Source: Methylomicrobium lacus LW14 (GTDB lineage Bacteria; Pseudomonadota; Gammaproteobacteria; Methylococcales; Methylomonadaceae). Taken from it: a DNA stretch of 64,000 nucleotides. Each line of letters starts with the position of its first letter. The first letter of the stretch is position 1. Below, in pieces: positions 52,301-59,992 of the stretch. Made by a program: the position numbers and the translations under genes. The stretch is from positions 620,001-684,000 of the forward strand of contig NZ_AZUN01000001.1 in assembly GCF_000527095.1 (NCBI RefSeq), read 5' to 3'. The notes under the pieces are model-generated. The model searched no databases and had not been told where the DNA came from. It saw nothing but the letters and a program-made list of their open reading frames with translations.

Positions 52301-53561
52301 GCTGGCTTCGGCGCGGGGGGATATTGACAATCGCGGCGCGTTGACTTTTATTGCCCCCGGATCAAGTAATATTGATTCAGACAATATTCCCTCTATTAGC
52401 GCCAAGGGCCGCTATGTCGTGTTTCCGTCCGATGCTAAGCTGGCTGGAGACAACAACGGAAAATCGGATATTTTTAAATACACTATCGACACTCAGTCCA
52501 TCGACTTGATCTCCACTGGCGCCAACGGCCAAGGGAACGACGACTCCTTGTTCCCCTCCATCAGCGCCGACGGCCGCTATGTGGTATTTTACTCCTGGGC
52601 GAGTAATCTGCTGGGGGCTGAAGACACGAATGGAACTCTCGATGTCTTCCTGCGCGATACCCAGAACGGCATCACTACCTTGATTGCCACTGGCGCCGCG
52701 CTGCAGGATCGTGTTTTAAAATATACTTCTAATGCAGCTGTCAGTGACAAACGCGCCGATGGCTCCTATTATGTCGCATTTTCTTCCCGTTCGGATATTG
52801 CACAAGCCGGAGACAATGACGGGCACCCAGATATCTTTTTATACAATACCACCACCCAGGCCATTGACTTGGCCTCCACCGGTGCCAATGGTCCGGGGAT
52901 AGATAGTGCTTCTTTTGACCCCGCCATCAGCGCGGATGGCCACTCTGTGGTGTTTGAGTCCGATACGGACAACCTGGTGGCGGGCGATACCAACGGCACA
53001 AGAGATATCTTCCTGCGCGATACCCAGAACGGCACCACTACCCTGGTCTCCACCGGGGTGAATGGCCAGGGAAATGGCGGTTCTTTTGACCCCGCCATCA
53101 GCGCGGATGGCCACTTTGTGGTGTTTGAGTCCGATGCGGACAACCTGGTGGCGGGCGATACCAACGGCACAAGGGATATCTTTTTATATAATACCCAGAC
53201 AAAGGCTATCACCTTGATTTCTACCGGCGCCAATGGTCCGGGAAATGGCAACTCATATGCGCCTAGCATCAGTTTGGACGGACGTTATGTGGTGTTTGGG
53301 TCCGATGCGGACAACCTGGTGGCGGGCGATACCAACGGCACAAGGGATATCTTTTTATATAATACCCAGACAAACGCCATCACCTTGATTTCTACCGGCG
53401 CCAATGGTTCGGGAAATGGCAACTCATATGCGCCTAGCATCAGTTCCGATGGACGTTATGTGAGCTTTTTATCCGAGGCGGATAACTTCGGAACGGAAGG
53501 GGGAGGCAGCATTGGAATCCCAGGGATCTTCTTGGCAACTGGGGATGGCTGGTGGTTGTGA
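46302..53561 (+). CDS. Giant protein: calpain-like protease, Calx-beta repeats, propeller
   Basis: A 2419-residue protein with GAGGATATAGAG before its ATG. Residues 1-115 are a helical leader (EHLLTLVSKAISDGKYNYQE). Residues ~130-430 are a calpain-family C2 cysteine protease with Cys168 (QGQAQTCYLLSALGSIA), His374 (IQGHAFMLLGY) and Asn392 (FRNPWGG). Residues ~433-2005 are 14 Calx-beta domains recognisable by VEGAPVTFTVTRSGS and DGTA..SDY. From ~2010 seven PD40/TolB-like blades (SISADGRYVVF, DTNGTRDIFL) form a likely beta-propeller. There is no Sec signal and no RTX block, yet the domains are extracellular types; the last residues IFLATGDGWWL may be the export signal. It is probably a calcium-dependent surface protease or adhesin. 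Confidence 0.85.
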   Translation: MATTTVGLKNEHLLTLVSKAISDGKYNYQELLDLLQTAAIQGVTETEWTDLKTIYSNYQSILGDAASRDYLKAIFYNVIFGNPANETWWGGSKPEPLGNLQAGSTEQQVVRLIDKWFLGLDLPLTVSGEKALKSKDGSSAFVYKTADGDLFFEGASEKDIVQGQAQTCYLLSALGSIARVKSQFIYDDFIDNGNGTYGVKLYANGEPAYTTVNLSLPTYKTNGKLVFVSDDVNRTLNGELWISLLEKAYAQFNSQFNTQEFSAQEVRLLRLHDNKDVDYSELPWSKENSYTAIGRSFAQAIKQFTNLNYKYYSSFLKDKGLNDDSDSGVLYSEDPKTYKQTLIDALNAGEIGWLAAYGATTDRSHKVFNFIQGHAFMLLGYNPETDKFIFRNPWGGAVQTLSYNSEFEVPIEYFWNKYVKAVVAISDSTLADPVFSYTIGVQGADTVSEGGNLTFAVTRNASGAESTIYVSTVQDTANNSDYLGFNKVAITFSKSDTTKLVTVDTYADTLSEETESLHLNLYQSYDDASSVTSQKAYIENVASTQDYSYTIDSKESTAKEGGTVIFTITRNGMGSSSTVYLSTINGNADGADYKGFEKGALRFEDFEESKVVRINTLTDSLSEDTETFSLDLYKNITDTDKAVSATGYIQDQFLSTYTYLVTSSASAPDAAAKEGGEVTFTILRSGTGDASTVYVSTSFGTADPTDYIGLNKQAITFAPNQQKATVTVKINQDWLLEEDEFFTLDLYKTSADAIYTTYAPAFIRGIRESDIITDSQGDIVDLNTTDETLYNYTIIHDASSGANEGDEITFTITRSDSGTPSTVYLSTSGSSADSSDFAVYDKYRLDFKADERVKPFKVKTYHDSTTEDKESFSLNLYRNYADSNPALHSSADIQNVTPVYSYTLSADASVSEGDALTVTITRSGDNDSESTVYLHASGSADAFDFEQPYFRAITFNSSGSQTITLDTYQDSIDEGTEEFNLLLFDSYADALNYTVSEHAHVSLQNVKPPVNYDYDITNVTSVVEGDSITFTITRSSTETASTVYLKTYGSADGSDYDETKWQNQSVVFEDGKASKTVTLDTYSDKLVEGNEYVALGLYRSYQDLLNYTEYTQSYITIQDGLPPSTSTYSITGSNSPVIEGALVTFTVTRSGSSAASSVYLSTWNGTATGSDYAVQDNVRFDFADGELQKTVTIATSADTEEEGDESFTLGVYASASDAQNRNNALSVESATIADKVSYSISSNSPVVEGAPMTFTVTRSGSSAASSVYLSTVNGTATGGSDYAVQDNVRFDFADGELQKTVTIATSADTEVEGDESFTLGVYASAADAQNRNNALSVGSATIADKVSYSISSNSPVVEGAPVTFTVTRSGSSSAASSVYLSTTNGTADGSDYSVQDNVRFDFADGELQKTVTIATSADTEEEGDESFTLGVYASASDAQNGNNALSVGSATITDNVSYSIISNSPVVEGEPVTFTITRSGSSSLAAGVYLSTWDGTATSGSDYAGLDKTLFEFAPNQTSRTVTIPTHVDTELESSEYFSLGLFATYEDALNNHYVSWDSATITDNTSYSVTRTSNDPVVEGDPVTFRVTRSGSSTALAVDVYVKFRDGSAEDSQDYIAPNMRVHFEPGETQRVVDVATLLDTQLENEEAFWLDLYATLDEAIAGSNVLASAEGAIEDDTHYALTGDDTAIEGAPVTFRVTRSGSSTALAADVYVKFRDGSAEDSQDYIAPNMRVHFEPGETQRVVDVATLLDTKLENEEAFWLDLYATLDEAIAGSNVLASAEGAIEDDTHYALTGDDTAIEGAPVSFTVTRSGSSTALAADVYVKFRDGSAEASQDYIAPNMRVHFEPGETQRVVDVATLLDTQLEDEETFWLDLYATLDEAIAGSNVLASAECAIEDDTHYALTGDDTAIEGAPVSFTVTRSGSSTALAADVYVKFRDGSAEAGQDYIAPNQLVHFEPGQTEQAVDVATLLDTQIENEETFWLDLYATLDDAIAGGNMLASARGDIDNRGALTFIAPGSSNIDSDNIPSISAKGRYVVFPSDAKLAGDNNGKSDIFKYTIDTQSIDLISTGANGQGNDDSLFPSISADGRYVVFYSWASNLLGAEDTNGTLDVFLRDTQNGITTLIATGAALQDRVLKYTSNAAVSDKRADGSYYVAFSSRSDIAQAGDNDGHPDIFLYNTTTQAIDLASTGANGPGIDSASFDPAISADGHSVVFESDTDNLVAGDTNGTRDIFLRDTQNGTTTLVSTGVNGQGNGGSFDPAISADGHFVVFESDADNLVAGDTNGTRDIFLYNTQTKAITLISTGANGPGNGNSYAPSISLDGRYVVFGSDADNLVAGDTNGTRDIFLYNTQTNAITLISTGANGSGNGNSYAPSISSDGRYVSFLSEADNFGTEGGGSIGIPGIFLATGDGWWL
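49680..50690 (+). repeat. Near-identical 330-bp repeats within the giant gene (set A)
   Basis: Three consecutive Calx-beta units of about 330 bp are almost identical at DNA level, including long stretches around GTGCGGTTTGACTTTGCTGA. This implies recent tandem duplication or gene conversion, since the earlier Calx-beta units (47.6-49.6 kb) are well diverged. Confidence 0.85.
51040..52335 (+). repeat. Near-identical 333-bp repeats within the giant gene (set B)
   Basis: Four units of 333 bp (111 codons) are nearly identical (for example GTGTACGTCAAATTCCGGGA and CTGGACCTGTATGCGACGCT in every unit, with one or two base changes). They encode Calx-beta units 11-14. Repeat number may vary between strains. 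Confidence 0.88.
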
Positions 53562-53847
53562 AACGAATCAAGCCTGTCAGGTGGAATAGGCTCTGCCGGA
53601 TTCCGCCGTGCAAGCCGTAGGATGGAGGATTGCTTGTCTTGACCCCTTCTATTGCTCGCATTGAAGCGCGACGAGCACTCACAAGTATCTAACCCGTAAT
53701 AAGGCGGAACCGGCTCTGCCGGGTTCCGCAGAAGGAGAGTGGCTTGTCTGGTATGGCGGCGGAACCAGGGCTATCGCATGAAGTTTGGCTTGACAAGAGG
53801 TGCGGCAATATGGCTTAAAGGAAGCTTTTGCGCGAGCCCGCGGAGCC
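53562..53847. other. Intergenic region with two copies of a hairpin repeat
   Basis: Two related sequences, at about 53580-53643 and 53702-53752, share GGCTCTGCCGG, a flanking GGATTCCGC/GGTTCCGC and GCTTGTCT. Each can fold as a GC-rich hairpin (GCGGAACCGGC ... GCCGGGTTCCGC in the second). They may be REP-like elements, one of them acting as a terminator for the giant gene. No gene is seen. Confidence 0.5.
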
Positions 53848-54739
53848 ATGGATACCCCAGAAACGTCGATTTTGGATCACTTTAGCAATTTGCAAGACCC
53901 CCGCACGCGGCATCCGGACCACCCCTTGCAGGAACTTTTGCTGGTGGCGCTGTGCGCCATCCTGAGCGGGGCGGATAACTGGGTGGATATGGCGGATTGG
54001 GGGCGGGAGAAGTTGGAATGGTTGCGACGGTTTCTGCCAACGGCGGAGAAGTCGAACGAAATCACCGCCATTCCAGAACTGCTGGACGCGCTGCTGTTGA
54101 AGGGCTGCCTGGTTACGATCGACGCCATGGGTTGCCAAAAGGCCATCGCCACCAAGATCATCGAACGGGGCGCCGATTACGCCCTCATGGTGAAGAACAA
54201 CCAGCCGACACTGGCGGCGGCCGGCCGTGGAGAACTTCTTCGAGGCGGCGGAACGCGACGGGTTCGAGGGGGTGCACACGCGGGCCGAGTGGGTAGATGG
54301 CGGTCACGGGCGCATCGAGACGCGCCGTTGCGTCGTCGAGGAACCGCCGGCCGGACAATCGGGGCTGGCCAATTGGCCGGCGCTCAAGACCTTGGTCTTG
54401 GTCGAAGCCATTCGCGAAATCAACGGCAAAACCACTGTCGAGCGGCGCTACTACATCAGCTCGGGCCAAGCCGAAGCCGAGTACATGGGGCAGGCCGTGC
54501 GCGGGCACTGGGGCATTGAGAACAAGCTGCACTGGTCGCTGGACGTGGCCTACGGCGAAGATCAGGCACGTATGTGCGAGGGTAACTCAGCGGTGAATTT
54601 CTCTATCATGCGCCGTATCACCCTCAATTTGATCCGCTCCGACAAGACGCGCAAGACCGGCGTCAAGAACTGCCGCCTCAAAGCCGGCTGGAGCGACGCT
54701 TATAGACAAAAATTGCTCGGTTCGCAAGACTTGGCTTGA
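53848..54739 (+). pseudogene. ISAs1 family transposase, internally deleted and frameshifted
   Basis: The N-terminus is typical of ISAs1 transposases (ILDHFSNLQDPRTRHPDHPL; LEWLRRFLP) but jumps directly to TAEKSNEITAIPELLDALLL. About 90 residues are missing, including the first catalytic Asp segment. A second lesion is an extra GGCC at about 54220 that throws the frame after NNQPTLAA; the other frame continues with ENFFEAAERDGFEG and runs to HWGIENKLHWSLDVAYGEDQ and the stop at 54739. The enzyme cannot be functional. No clear inverted repeats remain, and the 3' end adjoins a fragment of another gene. Confidence 0.88.
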
Positions 54740-54815
54740 TACGATTGCCCTGGGGGATAGCAATGGATTTAGTGATATATTCCTGGCTACCGGTGATGGT
54801 TGGTGGTGGGGTTAA
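54738..54815 (+). pseudogene. Leftover C-terminus of a second propeller-type protein
   Basis: Read in its own frame this stretch gives LGDSNGFSDIFLATGDGWWW then G and a stop. It matches the last residues of the giant protein (PGIFLATGDGWWL) and the blade motif DTNGTRDIFL. It directly follows the ISAs1 remnant, so a tandem or related gene was probably lost to an IS-mediated deletion, leaving its end. Confidence 0.75.
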
Positions 54816-54960
54816 GCAGGATAAATGTGATGATTTTGAACCAGCTTGTGTGGCTGAATGGGCTATGCCTAGTGGGTGTTGCCTGGCCAAAAGTTCTGCC
54901 GAAGTTTCGATTGATCTGCACACACGGTGTCTCCCCATTTAAATTAAACAGGTTTTGCGA

Positions 54961-57081
54961 ATGAGTACTTTATACGATAACGCGATTAACGAACGCCCTG
55001 TATTCCTAGGGCATACTTTTTCTGAGTATAGAAACGATTATGCCATGGCCGCCATCAACGCCGAGGGCACCGTGATAACTTGGGGTTACCCCGACTATGG
55101 TGGCGATATCAGCGCAGTCAGCGGTCTTCTCAATGGCGCTATTGATGTCGTCCAGTTGTATAGTAACTCCGCCGCGTTTGCCGCCTTGCGTGCAGACGGT
55201 TCAGTGGTGACATGGGGTAACACGGGGGAGAATAGCGGGTCATTGCTACCGGCATTAAACGGAAACGTAGACGTTAAGACGGTCTTTTCGACCAGTAGCG
55301 CGTTTGCCGCCTTGCGTGTCGACGGCTCAGTCGCAACCTGGGGCGCTCCGGGGGCGGGAGGAGACAGTACCGAGGTGGCCAGTCAGATTAACGGTGCTAT
55401 GGACGTGACTCAGGTCAGTTCAACTGCGGCGGCCTTCGCGGCAATTCGCGCCGATGGTTCGGTGATTACCTGGGGCTATAGTTCTTTCGGGGGAGATAGC
55501 AGCGAAGTCGCCAATGACATCAACGGCAACATTGATGTCAAACAAATTTTTTCTACAGGCTCTGCTTTCGCGGCGTTACGTGCGGATGGCTCGGTGGTTA
55601 CTTGGGGAAATGCTAATGATGGCGGTGACAGTACCAAAGTCGTCGCCGAGCTGAACGGTAACGATGATCTGAAGGATGTAGATTTTATCTTCGCTAACTC
55701 TGCTGTCTTTGCGGCACACAGAGTCGACGGTTCTCTGGTGGTGTGGGGCAATATCGCCAATGGTGCCGATGTCAGTACGGTCAGCAATGAAATTGACGGC
55801 GATACCGACGTAACCCAAGTTGCTTCGACCCTTTCCGCTTTCGCGGCATTGCGCGCGGATGGTTCCGTGGTGACATGGGGAGATGCTAAAGCGGGCGGCG
55901 ACAGTAGCGCGGCGACTGAACAGCTACACAACGTCGACCGAATCTATGCCACGAGTTCTGCATTTGCGGCGCTGCGCAAAGACGGCTCCGTGGTAACCTG
56001 GGGTTTCGATGGCTATGGGGGAGATAGCCAGAGCGTGGCACAAAAACTCGATGGCACAATTCCGGTAGAGAGGATCGTATCAAATGATCACGCGTTTGCC
56101 GCTCTGCGCGCAGATGGTTCGGTTATCGTTTGGGGCAGCTTACTTGCAGGGGGGAATCTTGAAGAGATTCAAGCCCAGTTGGATGGCTCCGTAGATGTTA
56201 TTCAACTCACGGCATCGAGTCTGGCATTTGCCGCTTTACTGGCAGACGGCAGGGTGGTTGCCTGGGGAGATCTTAATTTTGGCGGCGACAGCTCGGAGGT
56301 GGCTGCGCAATTAACGGGCATCACAAGCCTGGTTGATCTTGCCTATAAACCTGTCGTACCCGTGGTACCTGACGAGCCTGAAGATCCAGACCAGGTCGGC
56401 ACGTCAAAATCGAACTCTTTAGTTGGTGATGCACAGGATAATAATCTGTACGGTTTAGGCGGCAAGGACGATCTATTTGGTGAAGGTGGTAATGATGTTC
56501 TTGATGGCGGCAAGGGTGTTGATTTTCTAAGAGGTGGTCAAGGAGATGATACTTATATAGTCGATCATGCAAAGGATGTTGTGCTAGAAAGGGCAGACGA
56601 GGGGGTTGATACGGTGCTCTCGAACAAGTCGTATACACTGCCTGAGCATGTTGAAAAACTGATACTAACAGGGAATGGAGCCATTAAAGGAACCGGCAAT
56701 GCAGGCGATAACGTACTGCTTGGTAATGATAAAGCCAATACTTTAACCGGCAAACTCGGTGCTGATGTGCTAACGGGGGGGGCCGGCAAAAATAAATTCG
56801 TTTATACCAGTATCGATGATTCGTTACCGGACAGTTTTGACACGATTACTGACTTACTATACGGAGATAAGATCAATCTTAAAGCCATTGATGCCGATAC
56901 GCTGACATCAAAAAATGATGCTTTTACCTTCATCGGTGCCTTGGAATTTGAGAGTATAGCAGGCCAGTTACGGTTTGCAGATGGTTTCCTCGAAGCCGAC
57001 GTCAATGGCGATGCGCAAGCAGATTTTATGATCGAGCTGACTGGTAGAGACAGTATAAGCGCAGATTTTTTTGTACTTTAG
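54961..57081 (+). CDS. RCC1-like repeat protein with RTX calcium-binding C-terminus
   Basis: A 706-residue protein. Residues 1-460 hold ten repeats of about 45 residues of the form FAALRADGSVVTWG followed by GGDSSEV and VxQVxST, which resemble RCC1-type propeller repeats. A Pro-rich linker (PVVPVVPDEPEDPD) leads to RTX nonapeptides at about 489-530 (GLGGKDDLFGEGGNDVLDGG) and a serralysin-type C-terminal region (NTLTGKLGADVLTGGAGKNK, DTITDLLYGDKINLKAIDAD) ending in FFVL. This is the arrangement of type I secreted proteins. No ABC transporter, membrane fusion protein or TolC gene is in the window. ATG 54961 is chosen over a TTG two codons upstream. Confidence 0.85.
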   Translation: MSTLYDNAINERPVFLGHTFSEYRNDYAMAAINAEGTVITWGYPDYGGDISAVSGLLNGAIDVVQLYSNSAAFAALRADGSVVTWGNTGENSGSLLPALNGNVDVKTVFSTSSAFAALRVDGSVATWGAPGAGGDSTEVASQINGAMDVTQVSSTAAAFAAIRADGSVITWGYSSFGGDSSEVANDINGNIDVKQIFSTGSAFAALRADGSVVTWGNANDGGDSTKVVAELNGNDDLKDVDFIFANSAVFAAHRVDGSLVVWGNIANGADVSTVSNEIDGDTDVTQVASTLSAFAALRADGSVVTWGDAKAGGDSSAATEQLHNVDRIYATSSAFAALRKDGSVVTWGFDGYGGDSQSVAQKLDGTIPVERIVSNDHAFAALRADGSVIVWGSLLAGGNLEEIQAQLDGSVDVIQLTASSLAFAALLADGRVVAWGDLNFGGDSSEVAAQLTGITSLVDLAYKPVVPVVPDEPEDPDQVGTSKSNSLVGDAQDNNLYGLGGKDDLFGEGGNDVLDGGKGVDFLRGGQGDDTYIVDHAKDVVLERADEGVDTVLSNKSYTLPEHVEKLILTGNGAIKGTGNAGDNVLLGNDKANTLTGKLGADVLTGGAGKNKFVYTSIDDSLPDSFDTITDLLYGDKINLKAIDADTLTSKNDAFTFIGALEFESIAGQLRFADGFLEADVNGDAQADFMIELTGRDSISADFFVL

Positions 57082-57254
57082 GGAGACAGGTTCTACTTTT
57101 TCTAAAGATTCAACCGCCATATTGGGCTGCATTGGCCGCCACTAACGAAGAAGCATCAGGTCCAAGCGACCGATGGATCATTGGGGGAGCAAGAAACAGT
57201 TTGGCAAGAAAACCAGATAATGGAATAGGGCGCTAATGCAGTTATGCAGTGTGG

Positions 57255-57578
57255 CTAACCTTCGTTTTTTTGAAACGCATAAATCTCATATTTGATAAGC
57301 CGGAGCCGGCTCAGTAGTTCCAGCGTCGCAGTCTCGATCATCGCGAAGCCGTTAAAAAATGAGGCCTGCCACGCCAATTTCCGGATGTACGCGTAAGTGG
57401 GCAGGGTATTGACGGTAATATCCCGTTCGACCAGAATCTTGAAGCCGGAAGCATTGGCCAGACGGCGATAGTCCTCGCGCGTATATTGCACATTGCATCT
57501 GCCGTAAAATCCCCGGCTCAGACGCTCCGGCAGCCTGATTTTGGCGAATGGCACGATGATCGGCGCCGGAATGAAATC
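57255..57578 (-). pseudogene. C-terminal part of a SAM methyltransferase split by IS66
   Basis: This 108-codon piece (107 residues and stop) reads DFIPAPIIVPFAKIRLPERL, GFYGRCNVQYTREDYRRLAN, ITVNTLPTYAYIRKLAWQ, IKYEIYAFQKNEG. It is the missing C-terminus of the methyltransferase whose N-terminal part lies at 59993-60565. Removing the IS66 and one copy of its 8-bp target duplication restores a continuous frame of 299 codons, with LALS joined to DFIPAP. Confidence 0.93.
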
Positions 57579-57663
57579 GGACAATGGTAAGCGTTCAACC
57601 GTACCGCCTATAAAATAATTTTCGTCTGTCGCATCCTGTCCTTTTTTTGTCAGGAGTTTTGGC

Positions 57664-57951
57664 ATGGCTATCACAGCGAAATGGCGTCAGCATATTGAAG
57701 CGTGGCAACGTAGCGGGCTATCACAAGCCGCGTATTGCGCCGAGCGGCAACTCAATGTCCGTACCTTCACGGCGCGTTTGAGCGACTATCGCAAATTGCC
57801 CCAGCCAGAGTCGGCAGCCTTAATACCGGTGCATGTTCAGCCGTCTGCGCCTGCCGCGATTGTCTTCACGCATGCCCAAGGTCACCGCCTGGAGTTGTCC
57901 GCTACCGTATCAGCGCGCTGGGTGGCGGAGTTGTTGCGATGCCTGGCTTGA
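57664..57951 (+). CDS. tnpA: IS66 accessory protein TnpA
   Basis: A 95-residue IS66 OrfA protein with the opening KWRQHIEAWQRSGLSQAAYC and NVRTFTARLSDYRKL, a helix-turn-helix-like region needed for transposition in this family. GTCAGGAG lies upstream of the ATG. It overlaps tnpB by 13 bases. Confidence 0.9.
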   Translation: MAITAKWRQHIEAWQRSGLSQAAYCAERQLNVRTFTARLSDYRKLPQPESAALIPVHVQPSAPAAIVFTHAQGHRLELSATVSARWVAELLRCLA

Positions 57952-58289
57952 TTGCGAGTCCGGCACAGATCTGGCTGGCGGTGGCGCCGGTCGATATGCG
58001 GCGCGGCCTGGATGGCTTAACCGCAATCGTCCAGCAAAGCCTGGGGCACCCGCCTGGCTGCGGATCGGCCTTCATCTTCCGCAACCGTGCCGGCAACCGC
58101 TTGCGCCTGTTGCTGTGGGACGGCAATGGGGTTTGGCTGTGCCAGCGGCGGTTGCATCGAGGCAGTTTTGTTTGGCCCAAAGCCTCTGACCCGGTCTTTG
58201 CGCTCAGTCAGGCCCAGTGGCAGTGGCTTGTGGCTGGTGTCGATTGGCAACGGCTATCGGCACAACCGTCAACAGAATGGCGGGTGTAA
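57939..58289 (+). CDS. tnpB: IS66 accessory protein TnpB
   Basis: A 116-residue IS66 Orf2 family protein (IWLAVAPVDMRRGLDGLTAI, AFIFRNRAGNRLRLLLWDGN, GVWLCQRRLHRGSF). It is required with TnpA and TnpC for IS66 transposition. The ATG lies inside the end of tnpA, which indicates translational coupling. Length is normal. Confidence 0.92.
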   Translation: MPGLIASPAQIWLAVAPVDMRRGLDGLTAIVQQSLGHPPGCGSAFIFRNRAGNRLRLLLWDGNGVWLCQRRLHRGSFVWPKASDPVFALSQAQWQWLVAGVDWQRLSAQPSTEWRV

Positions 58290-58353
58290 GGTACGGTATT
58301 GAAACCTAGTAAAATCAAGGCGTTCAGTGGGTTTATGCAGTATAATAACGGCC

Positions 58354-59946
58354 ATGAATCCCCTCGCCAAACTCGATCAGTTGAACCTGGAGCCTTCGGC
58401 AAAAACCGAAGTAGCCGCATTGATTCAAGCGCTGATCGAGCAGGCTGAGCGGGATGCCAAAGCCATTCAGAGCAAAGGCGTCAAAATCGCCGCGCTGACC
58501 CACGAGTTGGCGTATTACAAGCGCATCCGTTTCAGCACCAAGAGCGAAGCCTTGGCCCCGCTGCAGCGGGATGTGTTCGAGGAAACCTGGAACACGGATA
58601 TTTCGGCCATCGACGCGGACGTCGAGCAACTGCAAGATGCCAGTCCTTGTACCACGGTGGTCCGCCCCAAACGCCTGCGCGCCGGCCGGCAACCGTTACC
58701 GTCTCACTTGCCGCGCATCGAACACCGCCACGAACCCGAATCCTGCACCTGCGGGCACTGCGGCCGGGAGTTGGTCAAGATCGGCGAAGATGTGACCGAG
58801 CAACTGGATGTCGAGCCGGCGAAGTTCTTCGTCCATCGCCATATCCGCCCGCAATATGCCTGCCGGAGCTGCGAGACCGTGACGGCGGCGCCGATTCCGC
58901 CGGCGGTGATCGATGGCGGTCTGGCGGCGGTCGGCTTGTTGAGCTGGGTGATGATCAGCAAATTCCAGGACCATCTGCCGCTCTACCGCTTGGAGCAGAT
59001 CGCCGCCCGCGACGGCGTGATCTTGTCCCGTTCCACCCTGGCCGACTGGGTCGGACGTCTCGGCGTCGCCTTGGAACCTTTGGCGGATCGCCTGGCCTGG
59101 CATCTTCAACAACGGTCGAGTCTTCATGCCGATGAAACGCCGGTGCCGCAACTGGATCCCGGCAACGGCAAAACCAAGAAAGCCTATTTGTGGGCGTATC
59201 GCAGCAATGACCTACAACCGGGGCCCAAGATCCTCGTCTTCGACTATCAAGCCGGTCGCAGCGGCCGGCATGCCGGGCAGTTTCTAGGCGATTGGCAAGG
59301 CCATCTCGTGGTCGACGACTACGCCGGCTATAAAGCCTTGTTTGCGGCCGCCCGCGCCCATCCCGAAACTCGACTTCGGCTTGAGCCATGTATCGAACTG
59401 GCGTGTTGGGCGCATGCGCGGCGGAAATTCTTCGACCTGTTCCAGGCCAGCCAGAGCCCGATTGCGCAAGAAGCCTTACAGCGCATCGCGGTGCTGTATG
59501 CGATTGAAGCCGAAGGCCAAAGCCTGAGTTCAGCGGAACGCCAACGCCTGCGTGCCGAGAAAAGCCGGCCGGCACTGGCCGGCCTGCACGACTGGCTGCA
59601 ACGCACCCGAACCCACGCCGCGCCCAATACCGCGACCGCTAAAGCCATCGACTACAGCTTGAAACGCTGGATCGCTCTCACACGCTATGCTGAAACCGGC
59701 GATCTGCCAATCGACAACAACCCGATTGAAAACAGCATCCGACCTATCGCTTTGGGTAAAAAGAACTGGCTCTTTGCAGGCTCGGAACGCGCCGGAAAAC
59801 GCGCGGCTGTGATTCAAACCTTGCTCGGCACGGCCAAGCTCAACGGCCTCGATCCTTTGGCCTGGCTAAAAGACACCCTCGAAAAACTGCCTACCTGGCC
59901 TAACAGCCGTATCGACGAACTACTGCCTTTCGGCAAATCACATTAA
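58354..59946 (+). CDS. tnpC: IS66 transposase TnpC
   Basis: A 530-residue DDE transposase of the IS66 family. After an N-terminal leucine-rich region (ALTHELAYYKRIRFSTKSEA) and a zinc-finger-like segment (CTCGHCGRELVKIG; CRSCETV) come the catalytic residues: Asp in SSLHADETPVPQL, Asp in LVVDDYAGYKALF and Glu in PIDNNPIENSIRPIALGKKN. The ATG at 58354 is preferred; a GTG nine codons upstream is possible. It appears fully intact. Confidence 0.95.
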   Translation: MNPLAKLDQLNLEPSAKTEVAALIQALIEQAERDAKAIQSKGVKIAALTHELAYYKRIRFSTKSEALAPLQRDVFEETWNTDISAIDADVEQLQDASPCTTVVRPKRLRAGRQPLPSHLPRIEHRHEPESCTCGHCGRELVKIGEDVTEQLDVEPAKFFVHRHIRPQYACRSCETVTAAPIPPAVIDGGLAAVGLLSWVMISKFQDHLPLYRLEQIAARDGVILSRSTLADWVGRLGVALEPLADRLAWHLQQRSSLHADETPVPQLDPGNGKTKKAYLWAYRSNDLQPGPKILVFDYQAGRSGRHAGQFLGDWQGHLVVDDYAGYKALFAAARAHPETRLRLEPCIELACWAHARRKFFDLFQASQSPIAQEALQRIAVLYAIEAEGQSLSSAERQRLRAEKSRPALAGLHDWLQRTRTHAAPNTATAKAIDYSLKRWIALTRYAETGDLPIDNNPIENSIRPIALGKKNWLFAGSERAGKRAAVIQTLLGTAKLNGLDPLAWLKDTLEKLPTWPNSRIDELLPFGKSH

Positions 59947-59992
59947 ATCACGCCCCCATCAACCTCGCTATGTGGTAGGGTTGGACGCTTAC

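Larger units (their letters stand above)
57587..59992 (+). mobile_element. IS66 family insertion sequence, complete (2406 bp)
   Basis: The ends are inverted repeats GTAAGCGTTCAACCGTACC (left) and GTAAGCGTCCAACCCTACC (right, reverse complement), 17 of 19 identical. Both sides are flanked by the 8-bp direct repeat GGACAATG (57579-57586 and 59993-60000), the target-site length of IS66. Inside are tnpA, tnpB and tnpC, all intact and in the usual order. The element interrupts a methyltransferase gene and looks recent. Confidence 0.96.
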
